The notes: generated from the letters alone by a model not told the origin. A stretch of 64,000 nt of DNA from Gilliamella sp. wkB178 (GCF_001690705.1 NZ_LZGK01000001.1:124001-188000); one strand, 5' to 3'. Positions 8,671-18,829 are shown, counted from the first letter of the stretch. Numbers and translations are program-made.

Positions 8671-9969
8671 TTAAACCAGACCAAATATAATGCCGATAAA
8701 CTTCATTAAATAGATGAACGGTAACCAAACTAAGGTGAAGTCGATATTTGAGAACATTAAGCCAGAACCATAAATTGGGCCCATCATTGGGTAAAGTAAA
8801 ATTATACCGGCGTGGGCAAGTAAACTCGTGACAAAACCAGCGCCAAGAGCCCCTTTGTAACCACCGAACTTATTGCCAAACACGCCCATACAACAACCGT
8901 CAAAAAACATAATAATTGGGCTAGGGAAAACAATAATTGGGCATTTAAAGATTATTGTTGCAAACATCACGACTAATGCAGCAACAACAGAAGCAATGAA
9001 TCCTAACATACCACCTGTTGGTGAGAAGGGGTAGACTGAAGGGCTATCAAGTGCGGGTAATGCATTTGGGATCAATTTATCTGAAATACCTTTGAAAGCC
9101 GGAACGATAGAACCGATAAACATTCTTACACCAACCAATAACACCACTACACCTGCGGTAAATTGTAAGCCTTCAATAATTAGCCACATAACCCAGTTAG
9201 TATTGCCACTTAATTCCGTAATACCTTCTGATCCAATGGCAACCCCAATACCAATAAAAATAAGGGGCATCAAAAATGCGAGTGAAATGGTATTGTCACG
9301 AAAAATAGAAAGAAAACCGGGCAATTTTAACTCTTCAGCATCTTGTTCTTTTTTACCAAACAATGGGGCAATTTTACTGGCCAGTAATGCACCAACTTGT
9401 TGCTGATGACCTAAAGTGAAATCTTCACCCATAAAGCTCTTACCGATAATGCGGGTAATGGCTGGTGTAAAAGTCCAATACAACGCACAAAATACTGCGC
9501 CAGTAATAATTAATGCGGTACCTGACAATCCTAACGTGCCTGGTAATGAAACAACCATAAAAGTAGCTAGGAACAGTTGCATATGTACTGTTAAGTAAAC
9601 ATTTTTACAGCTTTTAAATGGAATGATAAACACTAAAAACAGATGTAATAGAAAACCGATTAAAAATGTAATAGTAATACTATTGGCTAAATCAACCATA
9701 GCAACACCGAAGGCGGCTTCGTTAGCTGGAAGCACACCTTGAATCCCCATGGAGGCATTTAATTTAGTCATGATTGGGCCTATTGAGTTTAATAATACTC
9801 CAGCCCCAGTGGTTAAGATTAATAGGCCGACGATGGTTTTAACTACTCCATCAATGATCTCACTGGTTTTCTTTTTTTGTAATAAAAGTCCAATTAAAGC
9901 AATTAAACCTAAAAAAATAGGTGCTCTGTCTAACAGTTGAAAAATGATAAAATCAAGAATTTCACTCAT
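8671..9969 (-). CDS. ulaA: PTS ascorbate-family EIIC membrane transporter
   Basis: 432 residues with about eleven hydrophobic segments and little else, typical of the SgaT/UlaA EIIC family. It moves the sugar acid across the inner membrane while phosphorylation is carried by the separate EIIA and EIIB proteins. Family-like stretches include the N-terminal IIFQLLDRAPIFLGLIALIG, a conserved TGAGVLLNSIGP and the C-terminal FFDGCCMGVFGNKFGG. It is the third gene of the operon after EIIA and EIIB, with 19 bases between EIIB and EIIC. Confidence 0.9.
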   Translation of the reverse strand: MSEILDFIIFQLLDRAPIFLGLIALIGLLLQKKKTSEIIDGVVKTIVGLLILTTGAGVLLNSIGPIMTKLNASMGIQGVLPANEAAFGVAMVDLANSITITFLIGFLLHLFLVFIIPFKSCKNVYLTVHMQLFLATFMVVSLPGTLGLSGTALIITGAVFCALYWTFTPAITRIIGKSFMGEDFTLGHQQQVGALLASKIAPLFGKKEQDAEELKLPGFLSIFRDNTISLAFLMPLIFIGIGVAIGSEGITELSGNTNWVMWLIIEGLQFTAGVVVLLVGVRMFIGSIVPAFKGISDKLIPNALPALDSPSVYPFSPTGGMLGFIASVVAALVVMFATIIFKCPIIVFPSPIIMFFDGCCMGVFGNKFGGYKGALGAGFVTSLLAHAGIILLYPMMGPIYGSGLMFSNIDFTLVWLPFIYLMKFIGIIFGLV

Positions 9970-9988
9970 GTTTTATACTCCTATTCAA

Positions 9989-10273
9989 TCAGCGTAAATT
10001 AAGTTTCTTTAAACACTCATCTATCGATTTTTCAATTTCAACTTTACGTACAAAATTAGTTAAAATCACGGTTTTATCTTTGTATTCCACCGGCATAGAT
10101 TGAGCAAGTTCATAAGTAGTGACATATAAATCAGCAGGAGTACTACGTACGCTGCCAACATCACAGGTATCAACTTGGGCGTCGATATTCATTGATTTTA
10201 GGACTTGTTCTAAATTCATCTTGGCGATAACACTAGAACCTAAACCCATTCCACAAACACAGATAATTTTCAT
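9989..10273 (-). CDS. ulaB: PTS EIIB component, ascorbate type
   Basis: 94 residues, the normal size of a free-standing lactose/ascorbate-type EIIB. The phosphocysteine loop reads CVCGMGLGSS, with Cys7 in the CGxGxGSS position. It accepts phosphate from EIIA and passes it to the incoming substrate at EIIC. Eight bases separate it from the EIIA gene, so the two are surely cotranscribed. Confidence 0.9.
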   Translation of the reverse strand: MKIICVCGMGLGSSVIAKMNLEQVLKSMNIDAQVDTCDVGSVRSTPADLYVTTYELAQSMPVEYKDKTVILTNFVRKVEIEKSIDECLKKLNLR

Positions 10274-10281
10274 AACGACTC

Positions 10282-10728
10282 CTATGATTTAAAATTATTT
10301 ATTGCCGCTGCAATGTCGGCTGTTGATTGACTATTAATTAGAATTTGCATGGCATTGTCTTGATCTAAAAAAGCACAAATCTGAGTCAACGTTTGCAAAT
10401 GATCTACATCATTTATTGCACAAAGTCCAAGCACGACTTGAACTGGATCATTTTCTTTAGAGCCAAATTCAATAGGTTCTTTTAACACGATTAAACTAAG
10501 ACCGGTTTTTAATACATTTTTAGTTGGTCGGGCATGGCCTAAAGCAATGCCCGGAGCAATAACAATATAAGGACCAAACTCATTAACGGCCTGAATCATA
10601 TCGAGAGTATATTGCTCAGTGGTATAGCCGTTTTTAACCAACAATTCACCGGCTTTAGTTAGTGCTTCTTGCCAATTTTTAACCAATACATTTATAGCTA
10701 TGTTATTTTTAGGAATGATTTCTAACAC
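10282..10728 (-). CDS. ulaC: PTS EIIA component, fructose/mannitol/ascorbate type
   Basis: 148 residues (E. coli UlaC has 154). The active-site histidine is His65 in IALGHARP. It carries phosphate from HPr to EIIB. The start is a GTG with GGGAGAG upstream. It is the first gene of the minus-strand PTS operon; 324 bases upstream of it hold two CRP-like sites. The gene order A-B-C differs from the E. coli order (EIIC-EIIB-EIIA). Confidence 0.9.
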   Translation of the reverse strand: MLEIIPKNNIAINVLVKNWQEALTKAGELLVKNGYTTEQYTLDMIQAVNEFGPYIVIAPGIALGHARPTKNVLKTGLSLIVLKEPIEFGSKENDPVQVVLGLCAINDVDHLQTLTQICAFLDQDNAMQILINSQSTADIAAAINNFKS

Positions 10729-10876
10729 GTTGTTACTCTCCCTATTAATAATGAAGTTACAATTAAGATAAAGAGGGCTAAGTAAAACTCAAAAACCAAA
10801 ATCTACACATTCAAATGTACACAATTGGACTCTATTGAAAAAAACGATGGGAAATATCAGAAATGAAAAGCAAAAA

Positions 10877-10892
10877 TATGAAGTACTTCACA
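10877..10892. promoter_or_regulatory. CRP-like site 1 upstream of the PTS operon
   Basis: TATGA-N6-TCACA; on the minus strand TGTGA-N6-TCATA, nine of ten consensus core bases. It is about 150 bases upstream of the EIIA start codon and could activate the minus-strand operon under carbon limitation. Confidence 0.5.
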
Positions 10893-10962
10893 AAAATGAA
10901 CAATTAATTAAAATTTCAGACCTATTTTAATGAGTTTTATAACAATATTATTATTTACAAAA

Positions 10963-10984
10963 TTTGTGAGAAATATCACAAAAC
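10963..10984. promoter_or_regulatory. CRP-like site 2, perfect TGTGA-N6-TCACA
   Basis: TGTGAGAAATATCACA at 10965-10980 carries both consensus half-sites exactly, flanked by A/T as in strong CRP sites. It lies between the RpiB-like gene end and the EIIA start, about 88 bases from site 1 centre to centre. Confidence 0.65.
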
Positions 10985-11052
10985 TCATTATTGAATATAA
11001 ATAAAAACAGTTGAAGGTTTAGTTATGAAAAACAAAACCTTCAATAAGTATG

Positions 11053-11688
11053 TTATAGATAGCTCTTTACTAATTCAGCAAGTTGAGGATTTTGATTATT
11101 TTCAAAAAAACATTTTTGAAATAATTCTCCGGAAAAAGCCTGTTTAACCATTGCACTGTCTAATGAAGATAAAATCTCACTATATGATCGAGATACAATT
11201 TTTTGTTTAATATCAAAAAGAATTTCTGCATTTTTATTTTGAGATTCTTTCCTTTCAGGAGGATAACCTTGTCCTTTTTCACCACTAAATGCTTTTTCAA
11301 AAATATTTTGTAAATTTAGTTCAGCTCCCCAACCAAAACCTTTAGCAAATGGTATCGATAAGGCATTACCATTATTTATTTGCGCAAATAAAAATGCGTC
11401 AGTTGGTTCAATGCAGTATCCACAAACAACACCCGGGTAGGCATTTAATGACATTAAGGCGCCTTGACCGGTGCCACAACCAGTAATCACAAAATCAACC
11501 GCTTTTGAATTTAATAATAAACTGGCCATTATTCCAAGATGTATGTAAGTTAAATAATGATCGTTATCACTTTTCATACCAACATTAAATACAATATGAT
11601 TTTGCTGGGTTGCAACTAGATTAAGTTTTTCAAAAATAATCGGATTTTTAGCTGCTTGACTAAATTCATTCATTAATGCAATTTTCAT
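11053..11688 (-). CDS. RpiB/LacA/LacB-family sugar-phosphate isomerase
   Basis: 211 residues. The N-terminal 150 residues follow the RpiB/LacAB fold, with VDFVITGCGTGQGA at about 65-78, where Cys71 matches the catalytic cysteine of RpiB. The C-terminal extension of some 60 residues is longer than in RpiB (about 149) and is seen in a distinct subgroup of the family. It lies between the PTS operon and lyxK, both on the same strand. A likely role is aldose-ketose isomerisation of a pentose phosphate made from ascorbate or diketogulonate, perhaps replacing a missing epimerase step, but the substrate is not visible from sequence. The start has AAGGTG upstream. Confidence 0.8.
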   Translation of the reverse strand: MKIALMNEFSQAAKNPIIFEKLNLVATQQNHIVFNVGMKSDNDHYLTYIHLGIMASLLLNSKAVDFVITGCGTGQGALMSLNAYPGVVCGYCIEPTDAFLFAQINNGNALSIPFAKGFGWGAELNLQNIFEKAFSGEKGQGYPPERKESQNKNAEILFDIKQKIVSRSYSEILSSLDSAMVKQAFSGELFQKCFFENNQNPQLAELVKSYL

Positions 11689-11924
11689 AATTAATCACCT
11701 TATTTATTCTCCTTTACTAATTATTCTGTTTAGAATAAGTATAAAAATTAATTTTATCAAGGTATTACTTAAATTGAGATTTAATTAAATAAAACGTAGG
11801 GATATCAATTTTAAGTAAAATAGACTGTTTCCCGATATTTTATAGAATAATGAAGCCATTATTAAAAAATGCTTAGCCATATCACTAGAACCAGTCATAT
11901 CGATATATTTTTTTATGTTATATC

Positions 11925-13409
11925 TTATTCATTTTTAAGATGGAATTGATTTAATGACTCAATAAGATTTTGATATTTTTTAAATTTCTTTTGATAAGCA
12001 GAATAAGCTTGCTGATCAGGTAAAATGGTTGTTAGTGGTGTTTTTAGTTGTGTTACCGCGTGTTGCAAATCTTTGTATTCTTGAGTTCCTACCATTGCGG
12101 TTAATGCTGCACCTAAGCACCCCGTTTCCTCTATTTGAGCGAGTTCTAATGGGTAACCACTAATGTCGGCTAACATCTGCATCCAAACTTTAGATTTTGT
12201 TGGGCCACCGGCAACTCTCAGTGTTTTAATTGAATTAAAGCGTTGCAGCATACGATTAATGTGAAGCATATGACTAAAAATAACCCCTTCATAAACCGCT
12301 TGTAGCAGATGATCTTGATTATGAAAAGATTGCATGCCATAAAAACCACTAGTCATGGCAAGGTTGCTATTAGTCCCATATAAAAAAGGAATGAAAAAAA
12401 CCTCACTTGTAGCTTTAGGGAGTTGCTCAATCCGTCGATTAATATCATTATAATCCGACAGTCCCAATTGTTTTACAACCCATTCTAAATTTGCGGATGA
12501 AGTGGGGCTGGCATCATGAATAATATATTGGTTAGGGATGGCATATTCACCATAAACATAAGGGTAGGGTTCATCATCTAAGATTTTATTGGCTATGCCA
12601 CTCGTTACTGCCCAAGTCCCCATAACTACATTAAGTACGGTTTCATCTTTTAGTCCACAACAAATAGCGGTGGATACCACATCAAATAGCCCACCAACTA
12701 CAGGGATGCCAGCTGGTAATTTAGTTAATTTAGCAACTTCCGGTGTTATATAACCACAAATAGCGGACGAATTGACTATTGGTGGTAGTTTTTCAATTAT
12801 GGTTTCAATTCCTAATAGTTGAGCCAATTTGGCATCATATTGTTGGCTTCTAATATTATATAAGTTAGATTCGGAAATATTGGTTAGTTCACAGTTCTTA
12901 TTGCCAGTTAAACAAAAACGCAAATAATCGTGGGACATCATTACACAAGCAATTTTTTGGTAGCGTTCTGGTTGGTTGTCCTTGATCCATCTTAATAATG
13001 AAACCGGATGACCAGTCCATAGGGTTTGTTTAGTTAAAGGGTAAAGCTTTTCGGGTACTTTTTGTTTTCGCCATTGAAGAACAACATCCATAGCTCGTCG
13101 ATCAGATGAGAGAATTCCTTTTCCTAATGGTTTATCCTTATTATCTAGTAAAAATAAACCCTTTCCTTGGGCTGAAATACCAATCCCTTGAATATATTGG
13201 GCTGAATCAGGGTTGTTATCTAGTAATGAAGCAATTACCTTAATGCAAGATGACCACAGGTTATCCATGTCGCGCTCAGCCCATCCAATTTGAGGATTTT
13301 CTATTGGTGATAAAGCTCGGTAAATACCAATTTCTTTACCAGTGTTATCATATAACCCTGCCTTTAAATAAGTACCGCCACAATCTATACCTAACCAATA
13401 TTTTTTCAT
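11925..13409 (-). CDS. lyxK: L-xylulose / 3-keto-L-gulonate kinase
   Basis: 494 residues, FGGY carbohydrate kinase family; E. coli LyxK has 498. The N-terminal ATP-binding motif is YWLGIDCGGTYLKAGLYD, and long phrases typical of LyxK follow (GIGISAQGKGLFLLD, ILSSDRRAM, TLWTGHPVSLLRW, VVGGLFDVVSTA, VMGTWAVTSG). It phosphorylates 3-keto-L-gulonate (or L-xylulose) in the cytoplasm, linking the YiaK reductase product to the phosphorylated ascorbate pathway. It is the last gene of the yiaK-yiaL-X1-X2-lyxK block, about 80 bases after the MFS gene. Confidence 0.93.
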   Translation of the reverse strand: MKKYWLGIDCGGTYLKAGLYDNTGKEIGIYRALSPIENPQIGWAERDMDNLWSSCIKVIASLLDNNPDSAQYIQGIGISAQGKGLFLLDNKDKPLGKGILSSDRRAMDVVLQWRKQKVPEKLYPLTKQTLWTGHPVSLLRWIKDNQPERYQKIACVMMSHDYLRFCLTGNKNCELTNISESNLYNIRSQQYDAKLAQLLGIETIIEKLPPIVNSSAICGYITPEVAKLTKLPAGIPVVGGLFDVVSTAICCGLKDETVLNVVMGTWAVTSGIANKILDDEPYPYVYGEYAIPNQYIIHDASPTSSANLEWVVKQLGLSDYNDINRRIEQLPKATSEVFFIPFLYGTNSNLAMTSGFYGMQSFHNQDHLLQAVYEGVIFSHMLHINRMLQRFNSIKTLRVAGGPTKSKVWMQMLADISGYPLELAQIEETGCLGAALTAMVGTQEYKDLQHAVTQLKTPLTTILPDQQAYSAYQKKFKKYQNLIESLNQFHLKNE

Positions 13410-13490
13410 ATTCTCACTTTTGGGTTATTAATTACATTTATTAATCATTAGTGCAATTTGAACATTGCACTAATGATACCAAATTAAGTG

Positions 13491-14774
13491 CTAGTTTACT
13501 TTATAATCACACTTCTTTGGGAGTAATAACGCTAAAATAGCGGCGATAGCAAGTGATAAGGCCAAGGCTAATACTCCGGCATCTTGGCTATAATGGGTGA
13601 TTAGTATACCCACCGCATACGGACCACAAAAGCCACCTAAGTTACCTAAGGCATTAATAACACCACGGGAACCCCCAGCCATTTCAGCGGAAAATAGTTT
13701 AGCTGGAATAGTCCAGAATATTCCGGCAGCAGCCTGTAAAAATACTCCACAAAAAACTAAAGCAGTATATGCTAGCCAAATATTTTCTTTTAAAGCAACC
13801 GACAAAAATAGAGCCACAGCAAAACCGGCTAATGGAATAAAGACAAATAACTTGCGCTTACCAGTTTTATCGGAAAGGCTAGAAAAGAAGAACATACCAA
13901 TCATAGTCCCAACATATGGCAAAATGGATAACATGCCAACGGCACCCATACCTGTACGAGTTAGTTCTTTAAGGATGGTTGGTAACCACAGAGTGTAACC
14001 ATAAATACCAGTTTGGTAGAAGAAATTTAAAATAATTAATTGCCAAATTAGTTTATCGGACAAGACGGCACCTAATGAAGCATTTTTAACGTCCTTACCA
14101 ACAAAGGCTTGTTGTTCAGCCGCTAATGTTGTAAGCAAAAAATTACGTTCTTTTTCCGAAATCCATTTAGCTTCAGAGGGCCTGTCACTAATAGTAAATG
14201 CCCATAAAAATAACACTAGCAGTGAAATGATACCTTCTATAATGAACAACCAGCGCCAATCTAAAGAAGAAATCACCCAGCCGGATAAAGGTGCTGTTAA
14301 TATGCCAGCAATAGGAACAAACATTATCATTACTGCGTTAGCTCGCCCACGTTCGCGATCAGGAAACCAGTTACTAATTATGGTCAACACCACCGGTAAC
14401 ATACCACCTTCGGCAACACCAAGTGCAAAGCGTAAAAATAGCAATTGGTATAAGTCGGTTACTAAGCCGGTAAGGGTTGAAATAATCGCCCACGATAATA
14501 ATGAAAATCCTATAAATTTTTTGCCACTACCGTGCACGGCAATCTTACCACCCGGTACTTGTAAAAATAGATAACCAATAAAGAAAATACCACCAGCAAG
14601 CCCAACCATTGAGGCGGTTATGGCTAGATCTGTTTCCATACCACCTGGCATGGCAAAGGCAATATTTACGCGGTCCATATAGGAAATAATGCAAGTTATT
14701 AAAATTGGCGGAATAATCCTCAGCCACCTTTGTTTGGGAATATTATCAGTTATTGTATTTGAGTTTGTATTCAT
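13491..14774 (-). CDS. MFS sugar-acid transporter (YiaX2-like)
   Basis: 427 residues with about twelve hydrophobic helices, anion:cation symporter branch of the major facilitator superfamily (near ExuT/DgoT). The first helix carries the family phrase SYMDRVNIAFAMP, and the helix 2-3 and 4-5 loops show the expected basic residues (ERGRANAVM). In Klebsiella the yia operon has the order KLX1X2PQRS with X2 an MFS transporter; the same position here supports uptake of ascorbate, diketogulonate or ketogulonate. E. coli instead has the YiaMNO TRAP transporter at this place. Confidence 0.85.
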   Translation of the reverse strand: MNTNSNTITDNIPKQRWLRIIPPILITCIISYMDRVNIAFAMPGGMETDLAITASMVGLAGGIFFIGYLFLQVPGGKIAVHGSGKKFIGFSLLSWAIISTLTGLVTDLYQLLFLRFALGVAEGGMLPVVLTIISNWFPDRERGRANAVMIMFVPIAGILTAPLSGWVISSLDWRWLFIIEGIISLLVLFLWAFTISDRPSEAKWISEKERNFLLTTLAAEQQAFVGKDVKNASLGAVLSDKLIWQLIILNFFYQTGIYGYTLWLPTILKELTRTGMGAVGMLSILPYVGTMIGMFFFSSLSDKTGKRKLFVFIPLAGFAVALFLSVALKENIWLAYTALVFCGVFLQAAAGIFWTIPAKLFSAEMAGGSRGVINALGNLGGFCGPYAVGILITHYSQDAGVLALALSLAIAAILALLLPKKCDYKVN

Positions 14775-14987
14775 AATCAGATACCTTCTAAAATTAAAAA
14801 CTACTATATTTATAATTCTTTTCGGTTTTTTCTCTATCCATATTGTTTTGGAATATAGAGAAACGTCATAAATACTACTCTTGAGTGGCAGTTAGGCCTG
14901 TGATACCATACCGCCGATTAACTTGGGGAAGTAAAAGTAAAGTTATCTTACCAGGATTGAATTACTTTTTACTTTTCGGTTAATCAC

Positions 14988-15941
14988 TCATAAAGTAGTT
15001 GCTTTAATTAGAGCATTAATGCCATCTTCTAAAATTGCTACTCGGTGTTCTACTGTGGCATTTTTATCGATTTCTAACAATTTAATTCCTAGGAAGCTTA
15101 ATGCTTCAGGTTTAGCTACTTGTAGTAATTGTTTGGCTAAATCAACCGTCATAATCGATTCCGGACAATTAACTTTGGCACCTTCAAAATGGGCAAAAGG
15201 TGCATGTAAATCCCCCCAATGGCCATAAGGCCCGGTTAAAGTTGTACCAGAGAACATTAGCGCACTTAGTAAATTAGCATTAAGTACTTGCTGAGTATGT
15301 TGTAATGGTAATTGCGTATTTTGCCCTTCAAGTGCTGATCTTGCCCAGTTAATACAAATACCCATATTCTTAAAGCCTGCGGCGGACTCTATTTCGGATT
15401 CAATAGGTAAAAAACCTTTTTTAGGATCAACACCATTAAATGCGTCACAATGCTCAATAACTAATTCACAAGGCCAATCCCATTGGCTAAGTTCGTATAA
15501 TGATTTTTGAAAGGCTTGTTGCGCAGTGGCTATTGTTGGATTTTGTGCTGGCGCGGATTGAATTTCCAAAGCAAGGACTTTATTTGTTTTAAAGCGATCA
15601 TTAGTTTGTGATATTTTTTGGTAAATATGTTGGTAAAATTTAACACAAGCTTGGCGCTGTTCTTCATCAGTTGATGCTAAGCCAAAATTAGCATTTACAG
15701 CTCTTTTTTGCATAGTGCCCATCACTGCTGTCACTACGATAGTCCATTCATCCGGAATTAATTTGAAAAGAAAATCGTCACCATAAGGGTGCAGATCTTG
15801 TAAACAAGGTTGCTCAATTCCGCGAATATGGGGGTTTTTAGCTAATTGTTGCCAAAAACTAATTTCCATCTCTTGATCGCATTGGTGAAATGATGGTGCA
15901 CATGGGTAAGCACCTACAATAAATCCTGATTTTTTAAGCAT
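14988..15941 (-). CDS. DUF4862 family protein (YiaX1-like position)
   Basis: 317 residues. The pattern (GFIVGAYPCAP at the start, GIEQPCLQDLHPYGDD, LVIEHCDAFNG, GICINWARSALEG) fits DUF4862, whose members resemble sugar-phosphate isomerase/epimerase TIM barrels. Glu, His and Asp residues at predicted strand ends (EIQSAPA, VIEHCDA, GPYGHWGD) could bind a metal. Its place between yiaL and the MFS gene is that of yiaX1 in the Klebsiella yia operon. An epimerase or isomerase role is attractive because ulaE and ulaF are not nearby, but this is inference. Confidence 0.75.
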   Translation of the reverse strand: MLKKSGFIVGAYPCAPSFHQCDQEMEISFWQQLAKNPHIRGIEQPCLQDLHPYGDDFLFKLIPDEWTIVVTAVMGTMQKRAVNANFGLASTDEEQRQACVKFYQHIYQKISQTNDRFKTNKVLALEIQSAPAQNPTIATAQQAFQKSLYELSQWDWPCELVIEHCDAFNGVDPKKGFLPIESEIESAAGFKNMGICINWARSALEGQNTQLPLQHTQQVLNANLLSALMFSGTTLTGPYGHWGDLHAPFAHFEGAKVNCPESIMTVDLAKQLLQVAKPEALSFLGIKLLEIDKNATVEHRVAILEDGINALIKATTL

Positions 15942-15988
15942 AATTATTTCTTCCCTAGTAGTGTGTTATTAAATAGCCTTGGTGGTTA

Positions 15989-16474
<486 letters not shown>

Positions 16475-16483
16475 CTAATATAA

Positions 16484-17482
16484 CTATAGTGACTTAATTT
16501 TTTGCCAAACAGAATCATCAACAGTGATCCCATTACGACGATTTTCTTCTAAATAACGGCTAAATTCATGGCCCGGTAACCTTACTTCTTCACCGGCTTG
16601 CGATGGAGCAGCCGTTTTTACATATTGAATAATACGTTCTAATTTTTCATCGCGAGTTTTTCCATCAATTAAACGATCTACTTCAATGGCAATAAAAATC
16701 TGTGAAACATCATATTCGTCAGATTTTTCTTCGGTAATTTCGGCAACAGAAGCACCATTTGCAAGTAACGTGGCAATCATGTCCAACACAATTGATAAGC
16801 CAGAACCTTTCCAATAGCCCATAGGTAAAATGCGGCGATTCTTTTCAATAATACCAGGATCTCGGGTTAGATTACCTTGATCATCAAAACCACCATCAAC
16901 GGGTAATTGACGCCCAGCAAGGCGGTTAACTTCAAGCATGCCATAAGAGAACATCGACATTGACATATCAACCATGGTGATTTGTTTGCCCGGAATGGCA
17001 ATAATGATCGGGTTAGTGCCAATGCGGCATTCTTTGGCTCCCCATGGTGGCATTACTGCAATAGTGTTGGTCCAACAAATGCCAATATAGCCTTTCTCTG
17101 CCGCTTGCCAACCATAACTACCACCGCGCATCCAATGATTTGCATTACGCAAGGCAACCAGGCCGATGCCATGTTGCGCGGCTAACTCTGTAGCTCTATC
17201 CATCATTTTTTTGGCAGTTAAATTACCAATACCTCGGTGAGCATCCCATTGTTCAATGGCACCTAACGCTAAGACTTTAGTTGGTTCTGATTCGGGTTTT
17301 ATGTCGCCCGCTTCAAGTTGTTGTATAAATCGAGGGAAGCGATTGATACCATGCGAATACACACCTGATTCTGTCGTTTGGGCAAACATGGTGGCACAGT
17401 CGTGAGCCTTTTCTTTGCTTACACCACGAGCCAAAAGTACGCGTTCAAATTCATTTTTTAACTGTTCAAATGTGACTATCAT
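16484..17482 (-). CDS. yiaK: 2,3-diketo-L-gulonate reductase
   Basis: 332 residues, exactly the length of E. coli YiaK. It belongs to the LDH2/malate dehydrogenase-type NAD(P)H-dependent oxidoreductases and reduces 2,3-diketo-L-gulonate to 3-keto-L-gulonate. Highly characteristic stretches include [20 protein letters not shown], the [20 protein letters not shown] loop with its catalytic histidine, and the C-terminal [17 protein letters not shown]. It is the first gene of the minus-strand block, divergent from yiaJ, with GGAGA upstream and a 20-bp palindrome at 17511-17530. Confidence 0.96.
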   Translation of the reverse strand: MIVTFEQLKNEFERVLLARGVSKEKAHDCATMFAQTTESGVYSHGINRFPRFIQQLEAGDIKPESEPTKVLALGAIEQWDAHRGIGNLTAKKMMDRATELAAQHGIGLVALRNANHWMRGGSYGWQAAEKGYIGICWTNTIAVMPPWGAKECRIGTNPIIIAIPGKQITMVDMSMSMFSYGMLEVNRLAGRQLPVDGGFDDQGNLTRDPGIIEKNRRILPMGYWKGSGLSIVLDMIATLLANGASVAEITEEKSDEYDVSQIFIAIEVDRLIDGKTRDEKLERIIQYVKTAAPSQAGEEVRLPGHEFSRYLEENRRNGITVDDSVWQKIKSL

Positions 17483-17510
17483 TTTGATGTCTCCTTTAAG
17501 TAGTATTTTC

Positions 17511-17530
17511 TATACAAATGATTTTGTATA
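17511..17530. promoter_or_regulatory. Perfect palindrome, operator candidate for YiaJ
   Basis: TATACAAATGATTTTGTATA: 8-bp arms exactly complementary around TGAT, 29 bases upstream of the yiaK start. Position and symmetry fit an operator for the divergently encoded IclR-type regulator. Confidence 0.5.
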
Positions 17531-17574
17531 TCAAAATGCCATTTCATATTTAAATGATGATGAATCTAAAATAC

Positions 17575-17593
17575 CGTTTCTATAAATGAAACG
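17575..17593. promoter_or_regulatory. Inverted repeat CGTTTC-N7-GAAACG, second operator candidate
   Basis: Two exact 6-bp arms around a 7-base AT spacer, in the yiaK-yiaJ intergenic region. The half-site resembles those bound by some IclR-family proteins (for example KdgR, there in the opposite arrangement). Confidence 0.45.
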
Positions 17594-17634
17594 TCAATCA
17601 AAAAAATTACATTAAACGATGTTTATTTTAAAAA

Positions 17635-17650
17635 TGTGACGTAATACACA
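17635..17650. promoter_or_regulatory. CRP-like site in the yiaJ-yiaK intergenic region
   Basis: TGTGACGTAATACACA matches TGTGA-N6-TCACA at nine of ten core positions. It would allow catabolite control of the yia block. Confidence 0.45.
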
Positions 17651-17732
17651 AATATGTTGACTTAAGTTTTAAGCAAACTTATAGTTTTGTACCAACTAAC
17701 GCTAGTAAAATCATATAAAAATTGAAGGAAGC

Positions 17733-18560
17733 ATGGGCGTAACAACATCAAAGCAGAATACTAAATCGCAAGGTAATCAGAGTTTATATAAAGGCTTAAA
17801 AATTATAGAGGCATTAAGTAATTACCCAAATGGCTGCCCGTTAGCGGTTTTAGCGGAAAAAGCTAACATGAATAAAAGCACCGTGCATAGGATTTTACAA
17901 GAACTGCAAACCTGTGGCTATGTAACACCTACACAAACCTTTGGTAGTTACCGTTTAACGGCTAGATTTGTTTCAATTGGTCAAAAAGTCTTATCTTCAC
18001 TGAATATAATTAATGTGTCTGCCCCACATTTAGAAAAATTAAATTTGATTACTGGTGAAACCGTTAATTTTTCGATGTTTGAACGTGAAAAAGCAGTATT
18101 CATTTACAAATTAGAGCCAACTATGGGGATGTTAAAAACCCGAGCCTATATTGGTCAACCTCTTTCTTTGTACTGTTCGGCAATGGGTAAGATTTTTTTA
18201 GCTTATCACCCAGATCCACAATATGTAGAACAATATTGGCACCAAAATATTACGCTAATTAATCAATTAACAGTAAATACCATCACTAATCTGGATGATA
18301 TGTATAAAGAATTGACAAAAATACGCCAAACAGGAATTGCCTACGATAAAGAAGAAAATGAAATTGGCGTATCTTGCATTGCTTTACCGATTTTTGATAT
18401 TGCCAAAAAAGTTAATTATTCGGTATCAATCTCACTTTCTACAGCTAGGTTGCAACTACATAATCTGGATAACATTGTTCAGGCCTTAACTACCGCCGCT
18501 AAGGCTATTTCCCATGAATTGGGTTATTACGATAAGTACCCATTATTATTTAAAAAGTAA
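17733..18560 (+). CDS. yiaJ: IclR-family transcriptional regulator of the yia cluster
   Basis: 275 residues; E. coli YiaJ has 282. An N-terminal winged helix (about 18-80, with ANMNKSTVHRILQELQTCGY as recognition region) is followed by the IclR effector-binding domain (about 90-265; YCSAMGKIFLAYHP and EIGVSCIALPIFD are typical). It is divergent from yiaK, with palindromes in the shared 250-base region, as expected for a repressor of yiaK-lyxK. In Klebsiella the inducer of yia is reported to be ascorbate-6-phosphate, which fits the neighbouring PTS. RBS AAGGAAG before the ATG. Confidence 0.9.
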   Translation: MGVTTSKQNTKSQGNQSLYKGLKIIEALSNYPNGCPLAVLAEKANMNKSTVHRILQELQTCGYVTPTQTFGSYRLTARFVSIGQKVLSSLNIINVSAPHLEKLNLITGETVNFSMFEREKAVFIYKLEPTMGMLKTRAYIGQPLSLYCSAMGKIFLAYHPDPQYVEQYWHQNITLINQLTVNTITNLDDMYKELTKIRQTGIAYDKEENEIGVSCIALPIFDIAKKVNYSVSISLSTARLQLHNLDNIVQALTTAAKAISHELGYYDKYPLLFKK

Positions 18561-18611
18561 ATCAGCTACACATAGTGGTGTTTACTTTTTAAGTTAGTAT
18601 TTCAAATTTCA

Positions 18612-18640
18612 GTATGGTGGGTAAAATAGAGTCTATGCTA
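18612..18640 (+). repeat. Direct repeat flanking the adhesin array, left copy
   Basis: AGTATGGTGGGTAAAATAGA followed by GTCTATGC is closely similar to 27932-27960 on the other side of the array, in the same orientation. Confidence 0.5.
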
Positions 18641-18800
18641 TAAAACACAAAAACTACACTTCTTTACAGTTCTTTACAAATAATCAAATAAAAAAAGTAG
18701 TTAAAATTTTTCAAGACGTTATACTTTTAAGGGCAAAAAATGGATTTAGTTTAATTTATTAACAATTAAACCAAAAAATGTAAATAAAACATAAAATTAC

Positions 18801-18829
18801 TTGACGGATCGCACAATATGCTTTATAAT
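18801..18829 (+). promoter_or_regulatory. Sigma70 promoter of adhesin copy 1
   Basis: TTGACG, 17 bases, TATAAT: near-consensus. The same element occurs before each of the four paralogs. A conserved ATG (18818-18820) lies between the two boxes. Confidence 0.7.
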
